This document shows, piece after piece, positions 11,838 through 22,023 of a stretch of DNA of 64,000 nucleotides. Origin of the DNA: Oceanisphaera avium (GTDB lineage Bacteria > Pseudomonadota > Gammaproteobacteria > Enterobacterales > Aeromonadaceae); assembly GCF_002157875.1 (NCBI RefSeq), contig NZ_CP021376.1, positions 2,485,001 to 2,549,000 of the forward strand, given 5' to 3'. The translations under genes and the position numbers were made by a program. The first letter of the stretch is position 1. Every line of letters starts with the position of its first letter. A model generated the notes under the pieces. That model saw only the letters and a list, made by a program, of their open reading frames with translations, was not told the DNA's origin and searched no databases.

Positions 11838-12383
11838 ATGCGTACATTTTTAAGATTAATTGCCGTGGCGTTGTTTTCACTGTGGCTTGCTGGCTGCGAT
11901 CAAGACCCGACACAGCGCACCAGTGCCGAGCCTATTGCTTTTCATAGTGATGATGAGTGCCATGTGTGCGGCATGATTATTACTAATTGGCCAGGCCCTA
12001 AAGGAGAGATATTAGCGGGTACCGATGAAGTGTATAAGTTTTGCTCTACGGTAGATATGTTGTCTTGGTGGTTGCAGCCGGAAAATAATAACCGCGCCGC
12101 TGATATCTATGTGCACGATATGACAAGTACGCCTTGGGATAGCCCAGAAGATGAGCACTTAATTAATGCAACTGAAGCTTGGTATGTGATGGGCTCTAGC
12201 CAAATGGGGATGGGACCCACATTAGCCAGCTTTAGCAGCCAAGAGGCGGCTAATGATTTTAGCGAACAATATAATGGCGAAGTACTTGCTTGGGCTGATT
12301 TAGATCTTGAGGTATTACAAAAAGTCATGCACTCGGGCCATAGCTTTTCTTTAGATGCTGAGCCTGAACACGCGCATCATTAA
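11838..12383 (+). CDS. nosL: NosL, copper lipoprotein of the nos cluster
   Basis: An outer-membrane-type lipoprotein with lipobox LWLAGC (Cys20). It carries the Cu(I)-binding-type motif CHVCGMII and the segment KFCSTVDM that are characteristic of NosL, which delivers copper to apo-NosZ. It is 181 residues long with a His-rich C-terminus (EPEHAHH). It is the last gene of the operon and is followed by a terminator. Confidence 0.95.
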   Translation: MRTFLRLIAVALFSLWLAGCDQDPTQRTSAEPIAFHSDDECHVCGMIITNWPGPKGEILAGTDEVYKFCSTVDMLSWWLQPENNNRAADIYVHDMTSTPWDSPEDEHLINATEAWYVMGSSQMGMGPTLASFSSQEAANDFSEQYNGEVLAWADLDLEVLQKVMHSGHSFSLDAEPEHAHH

Positions 12384-12388
12384 TAATA

Positions 12389-12415
12389 AAAAAGCCCGCT
12401 ATTTAGCGGGCTTAA
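12389..12415. terminator. Terminator between nosL and the convergent cytochrome gene
   Basis: AAGCCCGCT (12392-12400) pairs with AGCGGGCTT (12405-12413) over a 4-nt loop. A-runs on the left favour termination of the minus-strand gene, and it also closes the nos operon. Confidence 0.8.
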
Positions 12416-12439
12416 TAATTAACGAAGTAATAAATTAAC

Positions 12440-12751
12440 TTATAAAGTAACAATCCACTGCGCTAGGCTGGTGGCTTCTTCTTCTGTTACTGCATTCGGA
12501 CCCATTGGCATAGCCGAGCCCCATCTTCCTTGGCTGCCATTTTTAATATGGTCTGCAAGCGTCTCTACAGCATTTTCATCATCTGCATATCTCTCTGCTA
12601 CTGCAGATAAAGCAGGGCCTACTAATTGGCTATCTACGGTGTGGCAACCGACACAAGAGTTACTTTTAAAAATGGCTTCTCCCTCGTTGGCTAGGCTGCC
12701 AAATGATACAGCTAAAGATAAAACAGCAATTGGCAATAGTACTTTTTTCAT
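12440..12751 (-). CDS. Cytochrome c-551-like monoheme electron carrier
   Basis: A periplasmic small cytochrome c, 103 residues with a signal peptide (MKKVLLP to about residue 21). It has the heme motif CVGCH (C33, C36, H37) and the methionine-ligand region KNGSQGRWG...MPMGPN. The pattern is very close to Pseudomonas cytochrome c-551, which donates electrons to denitrification reductases. ATG 12751 is chosen because AAGGAG lies 6 nt upstream. Its position convergent to nosL suggests a role as NosZ or nitrite reductase donor (inference). Confidence 0.92.
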   Translation of the reverse strand: MKKVLLPIAVLSLAVSFGSLANEGEAIFKSNSCVGCHTVDSQLVGPALSAVAERYADDENAVETLADHIKNGSQGRWGSAMPMGPNAVTEEEATSLAQWIVTL

Positions 12752-13070
12752 AATGGCTCCTTCGAGGAATGGTGATTTCGCTAATGTGGTATATGAAATA
12801 CACCATATAAACATGTCATAAAATTAGCATGTTGGCGCCAAGCGAAGTTGCGCTGGATCAATAAAATCGCACTTTATGACTGACTCGAACAAGAAGTTTT
12901 CTATTTTCTCTACTATGGCGCAAAACTGGGCATTGGCTTTTTTAGGCAAGGATCAGTTAGCATAAATGCGATTTTTAGTTGGTCTTAAAAAAGTTGTGTA
13001 GACAGCGCTTTTTTAGACTTAGATTTTAGAGGCTTGCCGTTACTAGGTAGGCGCTTAACAGGAGAACATA
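12752..13070. other. Intergenic region upstream of the cytochrome c-551 and tautomerase genes
   Basis: No gene is seen. The region must hold the divergent promoters of the minus-strand cytochrome and the plus-strand tautomerase. The only clear element is a possible FNR-type box at 12848-12861. Confidence 0.6.
12848..12861 (-). promoter_or_regulatory. Possible FNR/DNR box for the cytochrome c-551 gene
   Basis: TTGCGCTGGATCAA fits TTGAT-N4-ATCAA at 8 of 10 positions. It lies about 100 bp upstream of the cytochrome start, with AT-rich -10-like sequence (TAATTT/TTTTAT on the minus strand, about 12818-12826) at roughly the distance expected for a class II site. It is weaker than the nosR box. Confidence 0.4.
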
Positions 13071-13271
13071 ATGCCTATTTTAAATATCGCTCTTATTGAA
13101 GGCCGCTCTAATGAGCAAAAAGAAGCCTTGATCAAAGAAGTCACCGAGGCTTGTGTAAAAGCACTGGATGTAGCACCCGAAACGGTACGTATCTTATTGC
13201 AAGATATTGCAACGCAAGATTTTGGTGTGGCGGGCGAGTCTGTAAAGGCTAAGCGTGAGCGCCTAGCGTAA
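13071..13271 (+). CDS. 4-oxalocrotonate tautomerase family protein
   Basis: A 66-residue protein of the tautomerase superfamily, with the catalytic Pro directly after the start Met (MPILNIALIEGRS) and the helix EQKEALIKEVTEAC. Family members form hexamers and interconvert enol and keto acids. AGGAG lies 8 nt upstream of the ATG. It is a monocistronic gene with its own terminator, and its substrate cannot be told from sequence. Confidence 0.88.
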   Translation: MPILNIALIEGRSNEQKEALIKEVTEACVKALDVAPETVRILLQDIATQDFGVAGESVKAKRERLA

Positions 13272-13280
13272 TTTCTTACT

Positions 13281-13308
13281 ATAGCAGGGGCCGCCCTGCT
13301 ATATTTTT
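13281..13308 (+). terminator. Terminator after the tautomerase gene
   Basis: ATAGCAGGG (13281-13289) pairs with CCCTGCTAT (13294-13302), followed by ATTTTTAT. Confidence 0.85.
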
Positions 13309-13515
13309 ATTTAATAACCGCGCTCAACTGAGTTATTTTCTTTCTCTAGTTAGCCATTCCCTGCCTGGTTTTATTACTTTCGCTTTCCCTCTTCTGTATT
13401 TATTTCATTATGTTTTTGAAACGATTGCCTTTTAAAATAACGACTAAATGGTGGCGGTAGGTTTTTAATGAGGCAAAGCGTAAACTGCTGTTATGTTCAA
13501 AGAGCGGGCTTACAC

Positions 13516-13902
13516 ATGCATAATTTGTTAATGATTGCGGTGGGTGGTGCGCTTGGTGCGCTATTACGGTTTGGTATTACGGAATTCATGGCGCGAACGG
13601 TAGGAAGATCTTTTCCCTATGGTACGCTCACCGTTAACCTACTGGGCTCGCTGCTTATGGGCTGTATCTTTGTACTAGTACAGCAGCAAGTATTAAGCCA
13701 TCACGGCTGGCGACCTTTTATTATGGTGGGCTTATTAGGCGCGCTCACTACCTTTTCTTCTTTCTCGCTAGATAGTTTGCTGTTACTTGAGCAAGGAGCA
13801 TGGCTGAAAGCGATGTTGAATGTGTCGCTCAATGTGGTTTGTTGTATTATGTTGACCTACATTGGCATGCAATTAACGACGAGTCTCATCGCTTCCCGTT
13901 AG
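13516..13902 (+). CDS. crcB: CrcB/Fluc fluoride channel
   Basis: A small four-helix membrane protein of 128 residues that exports fluoride ions as a dual-topology dimer. It shows GGALGALLRFG near the N-terminus, the conserved GTLTVNLLGSLLMG segment, and GLLGALTTFSSFSLD. ATG 13516 matches the usual CrcB N-terminus; a reading from 13468 would add 16 unrelated residues. I looked for a crcB fluoride riboswitch upstream and did not find one. Confidence 0.93.
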   Translation: MHNLLMIAVGGALGALLRFGITEFMARTVGRSFPYGTLTVNLLGSLLMGCIFVLVQQQVLSHHGWRPFIMVGLLGALTTFSSFSLDSLLLLEQGAWLKAMLNVSLNVVCCIMLTYIGMQLTTSLIASR

Positions 13903-13959
13903 TCTAGGCCACGCATTTGCAGTACACTCATATACTTTGATTTTATAGGTGCCTTCAGC

Positions 13960-14715
13960 ATGTCAGAACAAGAAAAATCGACGACCCACTTCGGTTATAA
14001 GACGGTAGAAGCCAACGAAAAAGAGCAAATGGTGGCCAGCGTTTTTCATTCAGTGGCGGCCAAATACGACATTATGAATGATCTAATGTCGTTTGGTATT
14101 CATCGATTATGGAAGCGCTTTACCATAGATTGTTCTGGCGTGCGCAAAGGACAAAAAGTATTGGACTTGGCCGGTGGCACGGGCGATCTTACCGCCAAAT
14201 TTTCCCGTATTGTGGGTGAAACAGGCCAAGTCGTATTAGCGGACATCAATGACTCAATGCTAAAAGTGGGGCGCGATAAGCTACGTAACCGCGGTCTTGG
14301 CAACAATATTAGTTATGTACAAGCGAATGCCGAAGCGCTGCCTTTTCCTGATAATCACTTTGACTTAATTACCATTGCTTTTGGTTTGCGCAATGTCACC
14401 GACAAAGATAAAGCGCTGGCTTCCATGCAAAGAGTACTAAAGCCAGGCGGGCGGTTACTGGTGCTAGAGTTTTCTAAGCCACAGCATGAAGTGATGAATA
14501 AATTATATGATTTTTATTCATTTAATATTTTGCCTAAAGTGGGGCGGATAGTGGCGAAAGACGGTGACAGTTATCAGTATTTAGCGGAGTCTATTCGCAT
14601 GCATCCCTGCCAAGATACGCTTAAACAGATGATGGAGCTGGCGGGGTTAGAGAAGGTTGAATACTTTAATCTCACCGATGGCATAGTCGCACTGCATCGT
14701 GGGTTTAAATTCTAA
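13960..14715 (+). CDS. ubiE: UbiE, demethoxyubiquinol/demethylmenaquinol C-methyltransferase
   Basis: A SAM-dependent C-methyltransferase of ubiquinone and menaquinone synthesis. The SAM-binding motif [11 protein letters not shown] lies near residues 68-78 and [13 protein letters not shown] near 142-154, and the protein ends in the typical HRGFKF. At 251 residues it matches E. coli UbiE. The start has AGGTG upstream. It begins the operon ubiE-ubiJ-ubiB-tatABCD, and its stop overlaps the ubiJ start (TAATG). Confidence 0.97.
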   Translation: MSEQEKSTTHFGYKTVEANEKEQMVASVFHSVAAKYDIMNDLMSFGIHRLWKRFTIDCSGVRKGQKVLDLAGGTGDLTAKFSRIVGETGQVVLADINDSMLKVGRDKLRNRGLGNNISYVQANAEALPFPDNHFDLITIAFGLRNVTDKDKALASMQRVLKPGGRLLVLEFSKPQHEVMNKLYDFYSFNILPKVGRIVAKDGDSYQYLAESIRMHPCQDTLKQMMELAGLEKVEYFNLTDGIVALHRGFKF

Positions 14716-15335
14716 TGCGCGCCTTGTTATTCCCCTTGGTCAATGGCTCGCTTGAAACCGCTTTCAACCGGTTTCTGCTCCATGAGCCTCAGGCTCTTAA
14801 TAAAGCCCCTTCATTAGCGGGAAAAACCTTGCAGCTCACTATTACTGGGCTGAGCAGCTTTTACCTAGTATTTAGTGAGCAAAAACTGCAAGTGTTGCAC
14901 ACCTTTGAGGGCAAGGTAGATAGTCATTTAAGCTTATCGCTTAATGCGCTTGGCTTATTAAAAGACAAAAGCTTGTTGATGCAATATATCCGTGATGGCC
15001 GCATCGACTTACAAGGCGATCCTAGTCTTTGGCAAGATTTTTCCACTTTGTTGAAAACGCCTGACTTTGATATTGAAGAGTGGCTGGTTCCTTATATGGG
15101 CGATGGTCTGGCTCATTTAGTGGTACGCCACGCCACAGAGCTTGCTCAAGGGCTGCAACAGCGCACACAAGCACTGCGTGGCCACGTGGGGGATTATGTG
15201 CGTGAAGAAGCGCGCTTAGCCGTAGGCCCTCTTGAGCTGGCCGATTTTAGTGATCAAGTGCAGGAGTTACATCAGCAAAGCTTAAGGCTCGCTAATCGAT
15301 TAGCGAAGTTAACGGATAAGATTAGGCATTCATGA
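14715..15335 (+). CDS. ubiJ: UbiJ, ubiquinone synthesis accessory factor (SCP2 domain)
   Basis: A 206-residue protein with an N-terminal SCP2 lipid-binding domain (about 15-115) and a C-terminal coiled coil (about 160-200). In E. coli, UbiJ with UbiK binds ubiquinone intermediates and organises the Ubi metabolon. It is translationally coupled to ubiE and overlaps ubiB by 4 nt. ubiK is also present in this window, at 27762-28049. Confidence 0.94.
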   Translation: MRALLFPLVNGSLETAFNRFLLHEPQALNKAPSLAGKTLQLTITGLSSFYLVFSEQKLQVLHTFEGKVDSHLSLSLNALGLLKDKSLLMQYIRDGRIDLQGDPSLWQDFSTLLKTPDFDIEEWLVPYMGDGLAHLVVRHATELAQGLQQRTQALRGHVGDYVREEARLAVGPLELADFSDQVQELHQQSLRLANRLAKLTDKIRHS

Positions 15336-16969
15336 AAAAGCTCCGCGAACTAATACGACTTTATCAAATAGGTAAAACGCTGCTTGAGTACGGGCTCGAT
15401 GAACTGATCCCCGCTCGTTTACAAATTTGGCCAGCACGCATGGCCAGAAGCAGCCTGTTTTGGTTAAAAAACCGCCATCCTGACTTGTCTCGCGCTCACC
15501 GGATCCGCCTCGCATTTGAACAGCTAGGGCCGGTGTTTATTAAGTTTGGACAAATGCTGTCCACGCGGCGGGATTTATTACCGCCCGACATTGCTCAAGA
15601 GCTGGCCTTATTACAAGACCGAGTACCGCCTTTTCCCGGACAATTAGCTCAGCTGCAAATTGAGGCTAGCTTAGGCGCGCCTATTAATGAATTATTTGAT
15701 GACTTTGCGATAACACCCCTAGCTTCAGCGTCTATTGCCCAAGTGCATACCGCGCGTTTAAAAACTGGGCAAGAAATTGTTATTAAGGTTATACGACCCG
15801 ATATTGAAAAAACCATAGACGCCGATGTCAGCTTGATGCAAACCTTGGCGCGGTTAGTGGCGCGCTTTGCTCCTGCGCGCACCCAGCGCTTACGTCCAGA
15901 AGCTGTGGTAGAAGAGTATCGTAAAACACTATTTGATGAGCTTAACTTATTGCGCGAAGCGGCCAATGCCATTCAGCTGCGCCGTAATTTTGAAGGCTCG
16001 GGCACTCTCTATGTGCCAGAAATTTATTCTGATTATTGTCGAGAAAATGTGCTGGTGATGGAGCGCATTTATGGTATTCCGGTGTCTGATATTGCCGCTT
16101 TAAAAGCGAATGGCACTAACATGAAGCTGCTTGCCGAGCGCGGCGTCGAAGTCTTTTTTACTCAAGTGTTTCGCGATAGCTTCTTTCATGCCGATATGCA
16201 TCCGGGCAATATTTTTGTTTCCTATCAACACCCCCAAGACCCACAGTGGATAGGCATAGACTGCGGTATTGTGGGCACGCTAAATAAAGATGATAAACGC
16301 TATCTAGCGGATAACTTTTTAGCTTTTTTTAATCGCGATTATCGTAAAGTGGCTGAATTGCATGTGGAGTCAGGCTGGGTACCTGCCGATACCAAAATTG
16401 AAGAATTTGAGTCGGCGATTCGTACCGTACTAGAGCCGATTTTTGAAAAGCCGCTGTCTGAGATCTCCTTTGGCCATGTGTTGCTTAATCTTTTTAATAC
16501 CGCGCGCCGCTTTAATATGGCCGTACAACCGCAACTGGTCTTATTACAAAAAACGCTCTTATATGTAGAAGGCGTTGGTCGCCAGCTGTATCCTCAATTG
16601 GACTTATGGAAGACAGCCAAGCCCTTTTTAGAAGAGTGGATGCAACAACAAGTCGGCTATAAAGCGGTGATTAATGCGATGAAAGAAAAAGCACCGTTTT
16701 GGGCAGAAAAATTACCCGAGCTGCCTGAATTAGTGTATGACGCCCTTCGCCAAGCGAAAGCGCAGCACCAACAAGTACAAGGTTTGTATTACCAGTTTGC
16801 TCGCCACGATAAAGAACAAGGTAAAGGGCGATTTTTGCTGGCCATGGGTGCTACGCTGTTACTGGCGGGAACCTTATTGCTCGCCATGGATAAAAATCAG
16901 TGGGCGTTCAGCGCGTTAGTGTTAGCGCTAGTAAGTTGGTGGTTGGGATGGCGCAAAATCTCCCGCTAA
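15332..16969 (+). CDS. ubiB: UbiB, atypical kinase-like ATPase of ubiquinone synthesis
   Basis: A member of the ABC1/ADCK/UbiB family. The family-specific KxGQ motif is in [16 protein letters not shown] (about residues 70-85), the Ala-rich loop ASASIAQVH replaces a glycine-rich loop, ADMHPGNIF is the catalytic-loop region and GIDCGIVG the metal-binding region. Two C-terminal membrane helices (about 498-540) anchor it. The length of 545 residues is normal. Confidence 0.97.
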   Translation: MKKLRELIRLYQIGKTLLEYGLDELIPARLQIWPARMARSSLFWLKNRHPDLSRAHRIRLAFEQLGPVFIKFGQMLSTRRDLLPPDIAQELALLQDRVPPFPGQLAQLQIEASLGAPINELFDDFAITPLASASIAQVHTARLKTGQEIVIKVIRPDIEKTIDADVSLMQTLARLVARFAPARTQRLRPEAVVEEYRKTLFDELNLLREAANAIQLRRNFEGSGTLYVPEIYSDYCRENVLVMERIYGIPVSDIAALKANGTNMKLLAERGVEVFFTQVFRDSFFHADMHPGNIFVSYQHPQDPQWIGIDCGIVGTLNKDDKRYLADNFLAFFNRDYRKVAELHVESGWVPADTKIEEFESAIRTVLEPIFEKPLSEISFGHVLLNLFNTARRFNMAVQPQLVLLQKTLLYVEGVGRQLYPQLDLWKTAKPFLEEWMQQQVGYKAVINAMKEKAPFWAEKLPELPELVYDALRQAKAQHQQVQGLYYQFARHDKEQGKGRFLLAMGATLLLAGTLLLAMDKNQWAFSALVLALVSWWLGWRKISR

Positions 16970-17041
16970 TGTGATCTGGCATAAAGGTATTATCTTTAAG
17001 CTCGGTTATGATAGGTTTTTATTTTTGATAGGAAGAAGGTT

Positions 17042-17308
17042 ATGGCCGGTATTAGCATATGGCAGTTACTGATTGTAGTGTTAATTGTGGTGCTGCTGTT
17101 TGGAACTAAGAAACTGCGTGGCTTGGGCACTGACTTGGGCTCAGCGGTAAAGGGCTTTAAAAAGGCCATCAGTGATGATGAGCAAGATATTGCCAAAGAT
17201 AAGCAAGATGCAGACTTTGAGCGTGAAGCGTTGTTTGATAAAAAAGAACAAACAGATCGTTTTACGGCCAAAGACCAAGAAAAAACCAAAGATAATGATC
17301 GAGTATAA
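17042..17308 (+). CDS. tatA: TatA, twin-arginine translocase pore subunit
   Basis: An 88-residue protein with one N-terminal membrane helix ([18 protein letters not shown]), the FG-TK hinge, the amphipathic helix [18 protein letters not shown] and a charged tail. It is very like E. coli TatA. With TatB and TatC it exports folded proteins such as the NosZ encoded earlier in this window. AGGAAG lies upstream of the ATG; tatB follows after 2 nt. Confidence 0.97.
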   Translation: MAGISIWQLLIVVLIVVLLFGTKKLRGLGTDLGSAVKGFKKAISDDEQDIAKDKQDADFEREALFDKKEQTDRFTAKDQEKTKDNDRV

Positions 17309-17310
17309 GC

Positions 17311-17715
17311 ATGTTTGATATTGGCTTCTGGGAGCTGGTGGTTATCGCCATCGTCGGTCTGTTAGTGCTAGGTCCTGAACGATTACCTGTGGCTATCAGA
17401 ACCGTATCACGTTTGTTTAAAACCGTGCGCGACACGGCTAATTCAGTAAAAGCTGAGCTTAGCCAAGAATTGCGCATGGAAGAGTTACATCGAGATTTAA
17501 AAAAAGCAGAGCGACTCGATATTAAGCACTTAAGCCCAGAGCTAAAAGAGTCGATTGATCAACTTAAAGAGGCCGCCGACTCGGTTACGCGGCCTTATGC
17601 AAAAAAGAGTGCTAGCGAGCCTAAATCTACTGCTGTACTCGAGTCACCCGCTGAAACTAAGCCGAACGTTGAACCGAGTGCAGCGCCTTCGTCGACTTCG
17701 CAGGATAACTCGTAA
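17311..17715 (+). CDS. tatB: TatB, twin-arginine translocase receptor subunit
   Basis: A 134-residue protein with an N-terminal membrane helix containing the TatB-type Glu ([25 protein letters not shown]), an amphipathic helix and a long charged, Pro/Ser-rich tail. TatB with TatC recognises twin-arginine signals. It is immediately followed by tatC. Confidence 0.97.
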   Translation: MFDIGFWELVVIAIVGLLVLGPERLPVAIRTVSRLFKTVRDTANSVKAELSQELRMEELHRDLKKAERLDIKHLSPELKESIDQLKEAADSVTRPYAKKSASEPKSTAVLESPAETKPNVEPSAAPSSTSQDNS

Positions 17716-18465
17716 ATGAATCAAGTCCATCAGCCTTTATTTAGCCATCTTGTGGAACTAAGAGGCCGATTTTTGCGAGCATTTGGCGCTATTTTACTGG
17801 TGTTTCTGGCGTTGGTGTATTTTGCTAATGACATTTACACTATTTTAGCTGAGCCACTACTTCGCCAATTGCCTGCGGGCAGCTCCATGATCGCCACCGG
17901 CGTCGCTACCCCGTTTTTAACACCCATGAAGCTGACACTTATCGTGTCTTTTTTCATCGCTATTCCCTATGTTTTATATCAGGTATGGGCCTTTGTGGCG
18001 CCGGGCTTGTATAAACATGAAAAGCGCTTAATTGCGCCGTTAGTGTTTTCCAGTGCCTTGCTGTTTTATGCCGGTGCCGCCTTTGCTTACTTTGTGGTTT
18101 TCCCACTCGCGTTTGGCTTTTTTACTAAAATGGCACCCCAAGGCGTCACCATCGCTACCGACATTGCCAGTTATTTAGACTTTATATTAGGACTGTTTAT
18201 TGCCTTTGGCGTGGCCTTTGAAATCCCCATTGCCACTATTGTTATTTGTTGGACGGGCATGATGACGCCCAAAGAATTATCCTCAAAACGCCCCTATGTC
18301 ATCGTGATAGTGTTTGTGGTGGGTATGTTATTGACGCCGCCGGATGTTATTTCTCAAACCTTATTAGCCATTCCCATGTGGATGCTATTTGAGGTGGGCG
18401 TATTTTTTGCCCGTTTTTATGTACGCCCCGAAGACGATGAACAAGAGCAGGACTCTATTTCATGA
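17716..18465 (+). CDS. tatC: TatC, twin-arginine signal receptor
   Basis: A 249-residue protein with six membrane helices. [12 protein letters not shown] holds the conserved Glu that binds signal peptides, [10 protein letters not shown] is the first periplasmic-loop hallmark, and FGVAFEIPI is in helix four. It starts directly after the tatB stop and overlaps tatD by 4 nt. Confidence 0.97.
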   Translation: MNQVHQPLFSHLVELRGRFLRAFGAILLVFLALVYFANDIYTILAEPLLRQLPAGSSMIATGVATPFLTPMKLTLIVSFFIAIPYVLYQVWAFVAPGLYKHEKRLIAPLVFSSALLFYAGAAFAYFVVFPLAFGFFTKMAPQGVTIATDIASYLDFILGLFIAFGVAFEIPIATIVICWTGMMTPKELSSKRPYVIVIVFVVGMLLTPPDVISQTLLAIPMWMLFEVGVFFARFYVRPEDDEQEQDSIS

Positions 18466-19241
18466 TCGACATTGGCGTTAATTTAACGGATCGCCAGTTT
18501 ACTAATGACCGAGCAGCAGTCATTGCTCGTGCCCAACAAGCAGGTGTCTCGGCGCTGATCTTAACCGGCACCAATGTGGCTGCCAGTGAGCAAGCGGCAG
18601 ATTGTGCCGCTGATTATCCCAAATTCTGTTACAGCACCGCGGGCATTCATCCTCATGATGCGAAAAGTGCGGATGAACAGAGTATGAACGCACTACGCGC
18701 ACTCGCCCTGCGCCCAGAAGTGGTGGCTATTGGTGAGTGTGGGCTAGACTTTAACCGTGATTTTTCACCGCGCCCGCAACAAGAAGCCGTATTTGAAGCG
18801 CAGCTGGCCTTAGCGGCTGAGCTACAATTACCCGTTTTTATGCACTGTCGGGATGCACATTCGCGTTTTATGGCGATTCTTCGCCCTTGGCGCGATAAGC
18901 TGCCTGGGGCCGTGTTGCATTGCTTTACCGGTAGCGAAGCTAAGCTGAAAGACTGCTTAGAGTTAGACTTGCATATCGGCATCACTGGTTGGATTTGCGA
19001 TGAGCGCCGTGGCCAAGAGTTACAAGGGCTGGTGTCCTTGATCCCTGCCAAGCGGTTAATGATAGAAACCGATAGTCCGTATTTATTGCCTCGCGATATT
19101 AATATCAAACCAAAACCTAAGCGCAATGAGCCCGCCTTTTTAGGGCATATTGCCCAGCGCATTGCTACCTGTCGGGGTGAAACACCCGAGCAGCTGATTG
19201 CCGAGACCTTGGCAACCAGTCGTGCCTTTTTCCGTATTTAG
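18462..19241 (+). CDS. tatD: TatD family metal-dependent DNase
   Basis: A TIM-barrel hydrolase of 259 residues with metal-ligand motifs [32 protein letters not shown] and [12 protein letters not shown]. coli TatD is a 3'-5' exonuclease and not a translocase part, although it is encoded in the tat operon. ATG 18462 overlaps the tatC end (ATGA). Confidence 0.94.
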   Translation: MIDIGVNLTDRQFTNDRAAVIARAQQAGVSALILTGTNVAASEQAADCAADYPKFCYSTAGIHPHDAKSADEQSMNALRALALRPEVVAIGECGLDFNRDFSPRPQQEAVFEAQLALAAELQLPVFMHCRDAHSRFMAILRPWRDKLPGAVLHCFTGSEAKLKDCLELDLHIGITGWICDERRGQELQGLVSLIPAKRLMIETDSPYLLPRDINIKPKPKRNEPAFLGHIAQRIATCRGETPEQLIAETLATSRAFFRI

Positions 19242-19248
19242 TTATTAG

Positions 19249-20298
<1,050 letters not shown>

Positions 20299-20322
20299 TA
20301 ATCAGCCGTTATCCGCAATAAA

Positions 20323-20347
20323 GAAGGCGCCGCAAGGCGCCTTTTTT
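20323..20347 (+). terminator. hemB terminator
   Basis: AAGGCGCC (20324-20331) pairs with GGCGCCTT (20336-20343), followed by T6. Confidence 0.9.
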
Positions 20348-20358
20348 CAATATAAAGC

Positions 20359-20493
20359 CGTTTTTTCCACAAAGTACACGAAAAGCCACGAAAGTAGAGA
20401 AAAGCGAAAACAGATATTTTTTGCAAGCTCTATCCAATAGAACCGTCTTGTTCCCTAGTGTTCTTTCGTGTATTCCGTGGCGAGAAAATCTTT
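20359..20493. repeat. MITE-like inverted-repeat element, copy A
   Basis: The ends are imperfect inverted repeats: left TTTTTTCCACAAAGTACACG, right TTCGTGTATTCCGTGGCGAG plus AAAA. A second element with the same ends lies at 32031-32171. The interior is AT-rich and has no reading frame. It sits between the convergent hemB and gppA genes. Confidence 0.6.
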
Positions 20494-20517
20494 AGTCTCT
20501 ACTACTTATCCTACACC

Positions 20518-22011
20518 TTACTCTTCACCCTGTTTTATAACCAAGGGCCAACCTAACTCGGTTTGGCGTTGTGCTTCTTGCTGGAGTTCGCTGGCGCGAA
20601 GATGGTGAGTTTGGCTCCAGTTTGGCGGCAGGGTAAGTGTGAGTTCAATGCCTTGAGCACTAACGTGAAAGTCAGGCACAGTGCCTTTAGTGCGGCGCAG
20701 ACAGAGGATAATGCTAATGCGCAGCAGGCGGGTCAGCAAAATCGCCTGTTCATAGCTAGTCGCACTTTGCTGCTCTAGCGCCGCCAGTTGGAAGTCATCT
20801 CTTTGGTTAAGGAGCAGTGCGGCTAATAATTGTTTTTGGGCAACGGTAAAGCCGGGCAAGTCGATATGGCTGAGAATATAAGCCCCATGCTCAGGCGCAC
20901 GCTTATATTCAATACATAAGCCCAACTCATACATCATGGCAGCCCAGCCCAATATATCATCACTTGCATCTTCTAGGGGCTGGCGCTCATTTACTTGCTT
21001 AAATGCTAGTAGAGCCGTGTTACGGACTCGTTCTCCTTGAGTGCGATCCAATTGATAGCGATCCATTAAACTATCAAGACTGCGCACTCTGGCATCGCGA
21101 TCTTGATGCTGGCCTAACATGCCATACATTAACCCTTCTCGTAGCGCCCCCCCAGCTAACACCATGTCGTCGATGGCTAACATATCAAATAGCGCAATGA
21201 GGATAGCCAATCCTGAAGGGAATACACTTACCCGTTCGGCTTTAAGACCAGGTAAGTGCAGCTGAGCGAGGGTTTTACAGTCAATAGCGGCATTTTTAAG
21301 GGCTTGGAGTTTTGGCAAAGTAATACGTTCATCTTCGCCAAGATTAATCATTATTTCTTGAATGGCTTGAATCGTACCTGATGCGCCAATGCAACCTTGC
21401 CACCCTAATTTGAGATAAGCACTGGCGTTTGGCACTAACACTTGGCGCGCTGCAGCGATGGCTTGCTCAAAGTTAGTCTCAGACAAATTACCATCATTAA
21501 AATAGCGCTTAAGCCAAGTGACACAACCCATATCTAGGCTATTTAATAATAACGCCGAGGTTCCTTCACCAATCACTAGCTCGGTACTGGCGCCACCTAT
21601 ATCAATCGCGAGGCGTCGTCCGGTTCCTGATGAGGTCCATGCCACTCCCTCATAAATAAGAGCAGCTTCTTCTTCACCGGAAATAATGCGAATAGGGTGG
21701 CCTAGTATGGCGTGTGCTTGGTCTAAAAATACTTGGATATTGCTTGCCAGGCGTAATGTCGCCGTACCCACAATACGAATATTTTCTGCAGGCACATCTT
21801 GTAGTTGTTCGGCAAATAACTGTAAGCAGTCCCAACCACGCTCCATCGCGGCGTGATCGAGACTGCCATCCTCTTGCAACCCTGCCGCCAAGCGAACCTT
21901 ACGCTTAATTTTAGCAAGGGTACGACTGGCTCCTGCTACTTCATTTACCACTAGCATATGAAAACTGTTAGAGCCTAAGTCGATGGCAGCATACAGGGCG
22001 CTATTTTTCAC
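20518..22011 (-). CDS. gppA: GppA/Ppx family pppGpp phosphohydrolase / exopolyphosphatase
   Basis: An ASKHA-fold phosphatase of 497 residues with phosphate-1 motif AAIDLGSNSFHMLVV (8-22) and phosphate-2 motif LAIDIGGASTELVIG, followed by an HD-like C-terminal region (about 310-490). The family hydrolyses pppGpp to ppGpp or polyphosphate. The position next to rhlB-trxA-rho matches E. coli gppA and supports that name over ppx, although activity on polyphosphate is also likely. rhlB lies 12 nt upstream, so the two are probably one operon. Confidence 0.88.
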   Translation of the reverse strand: MKNSALYAAIDLGSNSFHMLVVNEVAGASRTLAKIKRKVRLAAGLQEDGSLDHAAMERGWDCLQLFAEQLQDVPAENIRIVGTATLRLASNIQVFLDQAHAILGHPIRIISGEEEAALIYEGVAWTSSGTGRRLAIDIGGASTELVIGEGTSALLLNSLDMGCVTWLKRYFNDGNLSETNFEQAIAAARQVLVPNASAYLKLGWQGCIGASGTIQAIQEIMINLGEDERITLPKLQALKNAAIDCKTLAQLHLPGLKAERVSVFPSGLAILIALFDMLAIDDMVLAGGALREGLMYGMLGQHQDRDARVRSLDSLMDRYQLDRTQGERVRNTALLAFKQVNERQPLEDASDDILGWAAMMYELGLCIEYKRAPEHGAYILSHIDLPGFTVAQKQLLAALLLNQRDDFQLAALEQQSATSYEQAILLTRLLRISIILCLRRTKGTVPDFHVSAQGIELTLTLPPNWSQTHHLRASELQQEAQRQTELGWPLVIKQGEE

Positions 22012-22023
22012 TATAAGCCTCCG

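Noticed and set aside
12471..12821. Plus-strand open frame of 116 codons
   Set aside because: It is antisense to the cytochrome c-551 gene, which has a heme motif, a signal peptide and a good ribosome site.
13303..13515. Possible fluoride riboswitch before crcB
   Set aside because: The conserved GGNGAUGG and CUGAUG-type segments of the crcB motif are not seen.
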